Of a stretch of DNA of 10,028 nt, positions 1 through 5,292 are shown in pieces. Both the position numbers and the translations under genes were made by a program. The notes beneath the pieces were generated by a model. The model saw only the letters and a list, made by a program, of their open reading frames with translations. It was not told the DNA's origin and did no database searches. The stretch is from positions 1-10,028 of the forward strand of contig CALGBT010000590.1 in NCBI GenBank assembly GCA_937884235.1. Direction: 5' to 3'. Numbering within the stretch: the stretch's first letter is position 1; the number at the start of each line of letters is the position of its first letter. This DNA is from an uncultured Pseudomonadota bacterium. GTDB taxonomy: Bacteria; Myxococcota_A; UBA9042; CAIXZC01.

Positions 1-879
1 CTGTACTGCCACCCACCCGGACAGCGAGGCCGTTGCAACCTTCAGCATGTCCACGACCAACTCAGGGAACAGGTAGGTAACCCCTACGTCACCGCAGGAT
101 TTGATCTCACGTATGGCCGCATCGTGAATCCTGCGGGCCAGGCTCGGAGGGCAGGTGCCAGTCATAAGTGCGGCAGACAGGTCATCCGCTATGAAGGGGA
201 AAGGCAGGTGCGTGCCTCTGCGCTTGAGGTGTAGCCATCGATTGAGCCGAAGTTCAACCGACAACCAGTCCACGGGTCTTTGGGAAGGCATTGGGAGACG
301 AATCCCGGGGGAAAGCTGGACCGAAGGGACTTCGAGATTGTCTGTCAGCGTGGGGCACACTGAGATGAGGTGGCGGAACACTGCACCTGCTACCGCCAGT
401 TCCAGCACCTCCCAGAAGTCTAACTTTGACCGTTGGGGAACGTGCGGTAATTCGGTAAGCAACAAGCGGCCATACTCGCTGGGAGTTGCTGGAGGCTTCC
501 CGTCTCTGTTGTACTTATCCTTAAGGTCTCGTGCGCTCGAGGGCAAGTCCGCCGAGGTGAAGTGAAGCGTTGCGATGAGCCCGACCATTATGCAGGTGGA
601 CCGCTCTGCCGGGGCCAGGTCCAGCGGAGTGTCCAGCCCATCCAGACAAACGAGGGTCGCAGCACCTTCTGCCCGACGAGTCGTTTCGCCGAAGATATCC
701 GCAAGAACCTCATCGACGATGGTTTTGTCAATATCAGACGTAGACTCGTCCGTGGCCATTGCCACGAGCATTTCAACCATTGCTGGGGTCAGGGCCACCA
801 ACGGATTCTCCCCGATCCCCCTCGCCATAACCACATCACGTTTGAGTCTGGCAATTCCCGCTGCCTGATTTTCCAACAT
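1..879 (-). CDS. Hypothetical protein, C-terminus beyond the window (integrated-element cargo)
   Basis: The minus strand is open for exactly 293 codons from the ATG at 879-877 to base 1, with no stop, so the protein is incomplete here. I checked every triplet of this frame. The start is set by a strong ribosome binding site, AAGGAGG (884-890), 4 nt before the ATG, and a near-consensus promoter lies about 60 nt further upstream. The protein begins MLENQAAGIARLKRDVV. It looks soluble and mostly helical: I see no signal peptide, no clear membrane segment and no metal-binding or nucleotide-binding motif. Acidic, helix-rich stretches fill about residues 28-75, and a proline/arginine-rich part follows near 190-225. 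I do not recognise the family. Its place, divergent from an excisionase/integrase module and on the island side of a tRNA, suggests cargo or a control gene of the integrated element. That role is inference. Several open frames on the opposite strand in this interval are shadows. Confidence 0.8.
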   Translation of the reverse strand, partial: MLENQAAGIARLKRDVVMARGIGENPLVALTPAMVEMLVAMATDESTSDIDKTIVDEVLADIFGETTRRAEGAATLVCLDGLDTPLDLAPAERSTCIMVGLIATLHFTSADLPSSARDLKDKYNRDGKPPATPSEYGRLLLTELPHVPQRSKLDFWEVLELAVAGAVFRHLISVCPTLTDNLEVPSVQLSPGIRLPMPSQRPVDWLSVELRLNRWLHLKRRGTHLPFPFIADDLSAALMTGTCPPSLARRIHDAAIREIKSCGDVGVTYLFPELVVDMLKVATASLSGWVAVQ

Positions 880-902
880 GGTGCCTCCTTCGTAAGATGA
901 CC

Positions 903-931
903 TTGACTCGGCCGGACATCCCGAATATAAT
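903..931 (+). promoter_or_regulatory. Rightward sigma70-type promoter for the xis/int module
   Basis: The -35 box TTGACT (903-908) and the perfect -10 box TATAAT (926-931) are separated by 17 nt, giving a predicted start near 938. It reads toward the small ORF at 1005 and the excisionase and integrase genes. It lies inside the predicted leader of the leftward gene and faces the leftward promoter at 947-975, so the two should interfere with each other. Confidence 0.65.
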
Positions 932-946
932 GCCTGATCCAGCCCC

Positions 947-975
947 ATCATAGTAAGGGTGGAAGGTGGGGTCAA
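947..975 (-). promoter_or_regulatory. Leftward sigma70-type promoter for the hypothetical gene starting at 879
   Basis: Read on the minus strand, TTGACC (970-975) and TATGAT (947-952) are 17 nt apart. Each matches the consensus at five of six positions. The predicted start is near 940, giving a leader of about 60 nt to the ATG at 879. A short inverted repeat, TGAT (935-938) and ATCA (947-950) with an 8-nt gap, lies at the start point and overlaps this -10 box. It could be an operator, but this is weakly supported. Confidence 0.6.
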
Positions 976-1004
976 CTACTTTTTGAGAGGTTGGGGAGAA
1001 AGAC

Positions 1005-1154
1005 ATGATCGCACGTAGACGATCAGGGAATCTACGGACAATTACTGGACGGGCAGCCATTGCACTGGCTGAAGGCAATGGTGCCGTCACAATACACACC
1101 GCAGATTTACAGCTTGAGTGCCTGTGTGTCTGCATAACGCAGTGTTGGCGATGA
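1005..1154 (+). CDS. Possible 49-aa small protein upstream of the excisionase gene
   Basis: A short frame opens with ATG at 1005, preceded by GGGGAG (993-998) at a 6-nt distance. It would be the first reading frame on the transcript from the promoter at 903-931. The product starts MIARRRSGNLRTITGRAA and ends in a cysteine-rich tail (C-L-C-V-C). No family is recognised. Its TGA stop (1152-1154) overlaps an ATG at 1151, which is in frame with the excisionase-like gene, an arrangement that can couple translation. It is short and may be chance, so I give it low confidence. On the minus strand this interval shows nothing convincing. Confidence 0.3.
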   Translation: MIARRRSGNLRTITGRAAIALAEGNGAVTIHTADLQLECLCVCITQCWR

Positions 1155-1294
1155 AGAAGAGTCACAAATCACACGAAGCAAAGGCCTCACCATCCCTGCC
1201 GGGAGTTCAGGAGCGGACAGGCTCAAGAACACCTCCCAAACCGGCTATAAGAATATCGAAGGAGGACCAATCCAACGACACAGGAGGTGGCAGT

Positions 1295-1834
1295 GTGATG
1301 GGGAGTTCTGCATTGACGGTAGCTGAGGCTAGCGGGGACACGTGGCTCTCAACGGCCAGGGTTGCCCGAATGCTTGGGTTCAGCACCACTCAGGGCGCTC
1401 GAGATTTTGCTCGACGAACAGGGCTACGTACGTACCGGCTCGGGCGCAAACTGTTCTTCAACTCCGCAGAGCTTGACCAGCACATCAGAAGTTGCGAGGT
1501 GCCCCGGGGATGCGGGGAGAGTAGTTGCACTTTCGAAGAAGGAGAACGCCATGGCAGTGAGGTGGAACGAACTCAAGAAGACGAAACACCCGGGCGTGCG
1601 CAGAGACGCACAGACTGGTCAGTACCGGTTACGAGTGCAGTTCAAGTGCCCGAGGACAAGCAAGGTTCTGGACCGGTCACGCTGGTCCATGGCGGAAACC
1701 GCAGCAGCGGCAGCCGCAGAGAGAGCCGGATTCCTAGAAGAAGTGCACAGGGCCGAGTACAACCCAGCCGGGAAGAAGCAGCGGAGGACCCTTACGGACT
1801 TCGCACAGCTCTGGATAGTGCAGAAGAAGAATGA
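1295..1834 (+). CDS. Excisionase-like helix-turn-helix protein
   Basis: The N-terminal part (about residues 14-66) reads as a winged HTH of the excisionase/MerR-like type: a W-L-S-T-A-x-V-A-x-M-L-G helix-turn start, an R-x-x-G-L-R-x-Y-R-L-G wing, then F-N-S-x-E-L-D-Q-H-I. Such proteins bend DNA at att sites and direct a tyrosine recombinase toward excision, or act as small repressors. I place the start at GTG 1295, 7 nt after AGGAGG (1282-1287). ATG 1298 is equally possible, and the frame stays open up to ATG 1151. The gene lies directly upstream of the integrase, as xis often does. Oddly, the frame runs 284 nt into the integrase gene. Its last 90 or so residues are low-complexity and rich in Arg, Ser and Glu, as expected for out-of-frame translation, so the functional protein may effectively end near residue 85. 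Confidence 0.65.
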   Translation: MMGSSALTVAEASGDTWLSTARVARMLGFSTTQGARDFARRTGLRTYRLGRKLFFNSAELDQHIRSCEVPRGCGESSCTFEEGERHGSEVERTQEDETPGRAQRRTDWSVPVTSAVQVPEDKQGSGPVTLVHGGNRSSGSRRESRIPRRSAQGRVQPSREEAAEDPYGLRTALDSAEEE

Positions 1835-2744
1835 GGGCCTGCGCCCAAACTCCCTCAAGCAGTTCATCAGCGCACTGGACAAGTTCATCTTGCCATACCT
1901 CGGCGACGTATACGTTGATGCCCTTACGCCCATGGACATCAGGCAGTGGCAAATCAGAGTCGGGGGACTAAGGAAACCGGGCGGGGGGAGATACTCGCAA
2001 TGGACCATCGCAGGCTGGGTTGCCGTACTCCGCAACGTCCTGAGGGATACCGTGGTCGAGTTCGGATTGCAGGTCAACCCCGCCATCGGCCTCAAGGCGG
2101 TCAACAAACCGAGAAGCCCTAAGGCGAACCGGTACCTCAATCTTGCTCAGCTGCGACAATTCCTGTTGTTGATGGAGAAGTGGCACCCCGAGCACTACCC
2201 CATCACCCTCATCCTGGCGCTCTACGGATTACGGTGGGGCGAGGCAGCAGCCCTGCACATCGAGCACATCGACGAAGAAGCGAGGGAACTGCGTGTTGTG
2301 CAGTCCCACACCAAGGGGAGGGTCTCCCGGACCAAGACCGACACTCACAAATACTTGCCCCTGGACCCCGGAGTCATGCTGGTAATCAAGGAACACCACG
2401 ACTGGTTGCTGGCGTCCGAAAACCCCGGGGCCGAAAAAGGACTTCTGTTTCCTGGCAGGTTCGGTGACTACCGGCTTCCCGGGTCCTGTAGTAAAGCGTG
2501 GGCGAAGGTATGCAAGGTGATGGGACTGGGCTGGAACGTAACGGCCCACGACCTTCGTCGCACCTTTCAGAACATGCTCAGGCAGGCCGGCGTGGGGCTC
2601 ACCGTGCAGCAGGCCTTGATGGGGCACTCCAGCCTATCCATGACCGAGCACTACAGCCAGGTCGGCTCAGACGAAAAGCGGCAGGCCATCGGCAACGTCG
2701 TTGCACTGGTCAACTACGTGAAGAGCAAGGAAGAAACTCCGTAA
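1551..2744 (+). CDS. Tyrosine recombinase / site-specific integrase
   Basis: A 397-aa phage-type integrase that would catalyse integration and excision of the element by strand exchange through a 3'-phosphotyrosine intermediate. About residues 15-75 resemble the arm-binding N-terminal domain. Residues 80-180 form the SAM-like core-binding domain (S-L-K-Q-F near 101 and W-x-V-A-V-L-R-N-V-L near 156-164). Residues 195-385 form the catalytic domain. The full active set is visible: R228 (L-Y-G-L-R-W-G-E), K262 (R-T-K-T-D), H333 and R336 (A-H-D-L-R-R-T), H359 (M-G-H-S-S) and Y368 (T-E-H-Y-S). It therefore looks intact and active. The start is fixed by AAGAAGGAG ending at 1544, 6 nt before the ATG. 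In-frame codons upstream of 1551 overlap the excisionase and are not needed. The 3' end points at a tRNA-Gly gene about 210 bp away, which marks the likely integration target. Confidence 0.93.
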   Translation: MAVRWNELKKTKHPGVRRDAQTGQYRLRVQFKCPRTSKVLDRSRWSMAETAAAAAAERAGFLEEVHRAEYNPAGKKQRRTLTDFAQLWIVQKKNEGLRPNSLKQFISALDKFILPYLGDVYVDALTPMDIRQWQIRVGGLRKPGGGRYSQWTIAGWVAVLRNVLRDTVVEFGLQVNPAIGLKAVNKPRSPKANRYLNLAQLRQFLLLMEKWHPEHYPITLILALYGLRWGEAAALHIEHIDEEARELRVVQSHTKGRVSRTKTDTHKYLPLDPGVMLVIKEHHDWLLASENPGAEKGLLFPGRFGDYRLPGSCSKAWAKVCKVMGLGWNVTAHDLRRTFQNMLRQAGVGLTVQQALMGHSSLSMTEHYSQVGSDEKRQAIGNVVALVNYVKSKEETP

Positions 2745-2758
2745 GCACCACCAAGCGT

Positions 2759-2790
2759 GGGGACCGGTTCGGAGCACGGGACCGGTCCCC
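2759..2790. repeat. 10-bp perfect inverted repeat behind the integrase gene
   Basis: GGGGACCGGT (2759-2768) pairs with ACCGGTCCCC (2781-2790) across a 12-nt loop. The right half also sits in a 12-bp perfect palindrome (2778-2789). It starts 15 nt after the integrase stop. No U-tract follows on the plus strand, so a classical terminator is not supported. An RNA hairpin at the 3' end of int, or a recombinase/accessory-protein site close to att, are the alternatives. Confidence 0.55.
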
Positions 2791-2882
2791 AGTATCCCCT
2801 GACACTCGATGAGGCCAAAAACGTGAACTGCGGGGCCGGGTGAAGTCATTTCCCAGACAAAACAGTACCCTTTGCAGTACCC
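2790..2882 (+). repeat. CAGTA(T)CCC direct repeats between integrase and tRNA
   Basis: CAGTACCC occurs at 2863-2870 and again at 2875-2882, a 12-bp period, both in the same orientation. A related CAGTATCCC is at 2790-2798. Repeated short motifs in the gap between an integrase gene and its tRNA target are typical of integrase arm-type or accessory binding sites. The function is inferred and the repeats are short. Confidence 0.35.
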
Positions 2883-2920
2883 CAGGGGTTATGAGGGGAA
2901 TTTACTTTAGTTACAACAAC

Positions 2921-2947
2921 AAGAAAAGGCCCTCATTTCAGGGCCTT
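2921..2947 (-). terminator. Rho-independent terminator behind tRNA-Gly
   Basis: On the minus strand an 8-bp perfect stem (arms 2940-2947 and 2926-2933, AAGGCCCT/AGGGCCTT, 6-nt loop) is followed by TTTTCTTGTTGTTG. It begins only 5 nt beyond the mature tRNA 3' end, so it would end the tRNA transcript. Confidence 0.75.
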
Positions 2948-2952
2948 CTGAG

Positions 2953-3025
<73 letters not shown>

Positions 3026-3043
3026 ATCAAATCAACGCCCCAG

Positions 3044-3071
3044 ATTTAAGCCGGATTGTGGTTTGTGTCAA
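3044..3071 (-). promoter_or_regulatory. Promoter of the tRNA-Gly gene
   Basis: The minus strand has a perfect TTGACA (3066-3071), a 16-nt spacer, and TTAAAT (3044-3049). The start is predicted near 3037, about 12 nt before the mature 5' end. The stretch after the -10 box is G/C-rich (CTGGGGCG), as in stable-RNA promoters under stringent control. That regulation is inference. Confidence 0.6.
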
Positions 3072-3315
3072 GGGAAAACCTACGTCTGTTGTGAGGGGCT
3101 ACGGAGGTGCCCCCGGCGGCAGGCGGGGCGATGCCTCGCCGAGCGGGGGGCTGTGGGGCGCTGAGGAGGACGGGGATCGTGGTGCAACGCAGCCCACAGC
3201 TCGCTCCCACCGTCCAGGGCCGAGGGTGAGTACGATCATGGATCTGGGCAGTGCGATGCAGCCCACGGCTCGCTGCGCGGCCGCCGTGGGTACCCCTGTC
3301 GCCGAGCATGCGGGA
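3072..3315. other. Gene-free GC-rich stretch with palindromic repeats
   Basis: Between the tRNA promoter and the vapC stop I see no credible gene on either strand. Open frames here lack family features. The stretch holds a short hairpin, GGCGA/TCGCC, in 3124-3140, a partial copy of the repeat (3189-3205, 16 of 17 bases as in the full copy), and the full copy at 3258-3310. It looks like a nesting ground for small palindromic repeats. Confidence 0.5.
3258..3310. repeat. 53-bp palindromic intergenic repeat, copy A
   Basis: This copy matches 5221-5273 at 47 of 53 positions with no gaps. Its core is an 8-bp perfect inverted repeat, CCCACGGC (3262-3269) and GCCGTGGG (3283-3290), around a 13-nt loop, followed by a conserved flank ending in CCGAGCATG. 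It ends 6 bp from the vapC stop codon. Two gap-free copies in intergenic DNA point to a REP-like dispersed element. Confidence 0.75.
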
Positions 3316-3708
3316 CTACGGCAGTGCAGGTCTGATATCGGTGTGGGTGAAATCCTTGCCGGTGAAGAGGAGTGGTTCGTTGGCGAGGTGGGCGACGGCG
3401 TAGGTGAGGCAGTCGCCAAAGTTGAGGGCCGCAGGATGACGACCTTTGCCGAATTGCAGATAGGCATCGAGGGCGGTGCGCCAGTGCTCCTCGCCAAAGG
3501 GGACTTCGACCAAGCCGAAGTCCTGGATGAGGCGGCTGAGCAGGCCTCGGGCATTGCGCTGCAGGCGGGCGCTGAGGACGATTCCAGTTTCGGCCAGGGT
3601 CGGGGTGCCGATGCCCGGGCTGCTCTCGGTCGTCAACGCGTCGATGAGCCGCTCGTGCCCGGGTTCCCGGAAGACAATTGCGATGATAGCTGAGGAATCA
3701 ACGATCAT
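3316..3708 (-). CDS. vapC: VapC-type PIN-domain toxin (ribonuclease)
   Basis: A 130-aa PIN-domain protein, the usual length for VapC. In this family the toxin is a Mg2+-dependent RNase that blocks translation by cutting tRNA or rRNA when it is not held by its antitoxin. The acidic active-site residues are visible: D4 in M-I-V-D-S-S-A, E40 in L-A-E-T-G, D99 in F-G-D-C-L-T-Y-A, and D119 or D124 in T-G-K-D-F-T-H-T-D-I. None is missing, so the enzyme should be active. The ATG (3708-3706) overlaps the antitoxin TGA by 4 bp, indicating coupled translation. The pair lies beside an integrated element but on the far side of the tRNA, so it may be chromosomal or a relic of another insertion. The RNA target cannot be read from sequence. 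Confidence 0.93.
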   Translation of the reverse strand: MIVDSSAIIAIVFREPGHERLIDALTTESSPGIGTPTLAETGIVLSARLQRNARGLLSRLIQDFGLVEVPFGEEHWRTALDAYLQFGKGRHPAALNFGDCLTYAVAHLANEPLLFTGKDFTHTDIRPALP

Positions 3709-3977
3709 ACTCCCTCTGGTCCATATCCGAGGAGCTTCTCTCTTTCCTGCTTGCTCATGGGCTTGCCGAGCATGGCAGCGGGAATTCCATTCCAGACTTC
3801 CTGCTCGAGGAACTCCTGCACCCGGATACGGCGGTGGTCGTGGGCGATGCGAAAGGCGAGGCGCTCTTTCCGCTCCTGCAAAGCCTTGCGTATGGCCTCG
3901 GTCTTGCTCTCGCCGGTGCGGGCCGCGATTTCCGTTGCCAGGGCCTCGACTTCGCGGTTCTTGATGTTCAGTGCCAT
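3705..3977 (-). CDS. vapB: VapB-type antitoxin (Rv0623/PSK-like family)
   Basis: A 90-aa antitoxin that should bind and neutralise the VapC encoded next to it, and together with it repress their shared promoter. The N-terminal part reads M-A-L-N-I-K-N-x-E-V-E-x-L-A-x-E-I-A-x-x-T-G-E-S-K-T-E-A-I, the ribbon-helix-helix-like DNA-binding start typical of the PSK/Rv0623 group. The C-terminus carries the conserved E-x-L-L-G-Y-G-P-E-G-V, which is part of the toxin-binding tail in this family. The start at 3977 has TAGGAGGC (3983-3990) about 6 nt upstream and a sigma70-like promoter behind it. The gene ends within the vapC start codon. All signs point to an intact type II module. Confidence 0.92.
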   Translation of the reverse strand: MALNIKNREVEALATEIAARTGESKTEAIRKALQERKERLAFRIAHDHRRIRVQEFLEQEVWNGIPAAMLGKPMSKQEREKLLGYGPEGV

Positions 3978-3997
3978 GGGTTGCCTCCTACGGGAAC

Positions 3998-4026
3998 AGA
4001 ATAGGTGTAATGGTGTACGTTGTCAA
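3998..4026 (-). promoter_or_regulatory. vapBC promoter with possible operator
   Basis: A perfect TTGACA (4021-4026) is followed after 17 nt by TATTCT (3998-4003), giving a leader of about 14 nt to the vapB ATG. On the plus strand the spacer holds two direct GGTGTA repeats (4004-4009 and 4012-4017) spaced 8 bp apart. They would suit binding of a VapB-VapC complex for autorepression. The promoter is well supported and the operator is a guess. Confidence 0.65.
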
Positions 4027-4060
4027 CCGTGGTGCGGGGGAGGTGGTGAGGCTTGAGGGA

Positions 4061-4125
4061 GCGAGGTCTTGCCGCGCCTCGCCACCCCTCTGGCCCTGGC
4101 GGGCCATCTCCCCTGCGAGGGGAGA
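4061..4125. repeat. Three tandem hairpins upstream of the lipoprotein gene
   Basis: Three perfect inverted repeats stand in a row: GCGAGG/CCTCGC (4061-4066, 4077-4082, 10-nt loop), TGGCCC/GGGCCA (4091-4096, 4101-4106, 4-nt loop), and TCTCCCCT/AGGGGAGA (4107-4114, 4118-4125, 3-nt loop). The last two abut directly. No U-tract follows, so they are not classical terminators. The divergent gap 3978-4241 otherwise holds only the vapBC promoter, and no gene is supported there. Confidence 0.6.
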
Positions 4126-4241
4126 GACACACTGCCGAGCAACCGAGATGTGCTGGTGTGGGCTGCGAGCATGCTGGCTTTGCTTTGGAAACATGGGTTA
4201 TGGTGGTGCCAGTATAGGGAGCGTACTTATGGGGGCTTACG

Positions 4242-5204
4242 ATGAGGCGTTTGGAGACTCTGGTTGTGCTCTTTCTGGTGGCGGGTTGTTCTTCTTCGGG
4301 GAAGAAGGCGGTGGATGTGGGGGCAGTTGATTCGGGTCCCAGCCGCGCCGACGTTCAGCCAATTGACGTTCCTGATGGGGCGGCAGGTGAGACCAGGGTG
4401 GAGCCGGACGTCACGGGCTTTGATGACTTCGTATCTGGCGAGGACATCCAGAACCATGGGGCATGCTGTGACTCGGACGATGACTGCACCGCGCCGCTCT
4501 TCTGCCTGGGCAGTACCGGACAGGGGTTGCTGGGCACCTGCCAGCGCAAGCCGAACAAGACGAGATGTTACTCGGACGAGACTTGTCCGGAATTCCATGT
4601 TTGTGCCGGAGCGCAGGTCTGTACCTGTGACATGAACTGTGGCACTGAAGAGGGCAAATGCACGCCGGCCGCGGTGGGCTGCTGCACCGATGATGCTGAC
4701 TGTCCGGAAGGGACGCGGTGCGTGGGTGCGGGCACTGACTCTGGCACCTGCTTTGTTGTGCCTGAAAAAGAAGTCCAGTGCTGGGACGATGTGGACTGCG
4801 GTGAGGGCGAGGTCTGCGTAGACTCCCATTGGTGTCCGTGTGCCTTCTTCTTCTGTGATTCTTACATGGGATACTGCAAAGAGACCTGGCTGGCCGAATG
4901 TGTGGAAGTGCATAGCGGCTGCGAGTGCTATGAGGGCTGTATGGATGGCTTCAGCTCGTATGTTTACTACCCGGATTCGGCCGGTGATTTCGGAGAGGAG
5001 ATCAGCCCGCCGCCGGAGCTGCTTGAGGTGGCGGTTGCCCGGTATGAATGCGGGGTTTGCAGCTGCACGGAAAGCTGGCTGGTGCCTGTTGACGGGGAGT
5101 GGGTGGATTTTGAGGGTGGCCCGGAGGAGTTTTGTATTTACTTGCAGGAGATGGACGAGGCTTGTGGGGGGTGTATTGTGCAGTGGGTTGGGGGGTGTTG
5201 TTGA
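4242..5204 (+). CDS. Cysteine-rich secreted lipoprotein
   Basis: A 320-aa protein starting with a short basic n-region, a hydrophobic core (residues 6-15) and a lipobox L-V-A-G-C with the lipidated cysteine at 16. It should be exported, acylated and anchored in the inner or outer membrane. A Ser/Gly/Asp-rich linker (17-73) follows, then a domain with 36 further cysteines. Modules of the form C-C-x-(D)-D-x-D-C-x5-C-(x)-C recur at about 75-100, 109-140, 147-170 and 180-212, and a less regular Cys cluster ends the protein in C-C. Such modules are common in surface proteins of Myxococcota and relatives and must be disulfide-bonded outside the cytoplasm. No enzymatic motif is seen, and adhesion or shielding are only guesses. 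The ATG at 4242 is preceded by GGGGG (4230-4234). The overlapping minus-strand frame is a shadow. Confidence 0.85.
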   Translation: MRRLETLVVLFLVAGCSSSGKKAVDVGAVDSGPSRADVQPIDVPDGAAGETRVEPDVTGFDDFVSGEDIQNHGACCDSDDDCTAPLFCLGSTGQGLLGTCQRKPNKTRCYSDETCPEFHVCAGAQVCTCDMNCGTEEGKCTPAAVGCCTDDADCPEGTRCVGAGTDSGTCFVVPEKEVQCWDDVDCGEGEVCVDSHWCPCAFFFCDSYMGYCKETWLAECVEVHSGCECYEGCMDGFSSYVYYPDSAGDFGEEISPPPELLEVAVARYECGVCSCTESWLVPVDGEWVDFEGGPEEFCIYLQEMDEACGGCIVQWVGGCC

Positions 5205-5220
5205 CTATGGGTGGGGCGGC

Positions 5221-5273
5221 GCGGCCCACGGCTCGCTACGCTGCCGCCGTGGGTACCACTGTGACCGAGCATG
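5221..5273. repeat. 53-bp palindromic intergenic repeat, copy B
   Basis: The partner of the repeat at 3258-3310, identical at 47 of 53 bases. The hairpin arms CCCACGGC (5225-5232) and GCCGTGGG (5246-5253) are unchanged, while four of the six differences fall in the loop or 3' flank, so the stem is conserved. It starts 17 nt after the lipoprotein stop and ends 20 nt before the next gene, so it could act as an mRNA processing or stability element between them. Confidence 0.75.
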
Positions 5274-5292
5274 GGAAGAATGGAGGTAGTGC

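Noticed and set aside
155..900. Open frames on the plus strand (155-565, 562-900, 575-868)
   Set aside because: They are antisense to the 293-codon frame starting at 879, which has a strong ribosome binding site and promoter. The plus-strand products are Arg/Ser-rich and have no domain.
1362..1550. N-terminal extension of the integrase upstream of 1551
   Set aside because: The segment lies in the wrong frame under the excisionase HTH domain, has no ribosome binding site, and is not needed for the integrase domains.
3058..3964. Plus-strand frames over vapBC (3058-3693, 3476-3964)
   Set aside because: They are antisense to two genes with full family motifs, and the products are low-complexity.
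4227..4913. 228-codon minus-strand frame over the lipoprotein
   Set aside because: It is a shadow of a gene with a signal peptide, lipobox and regular cysteine modules.
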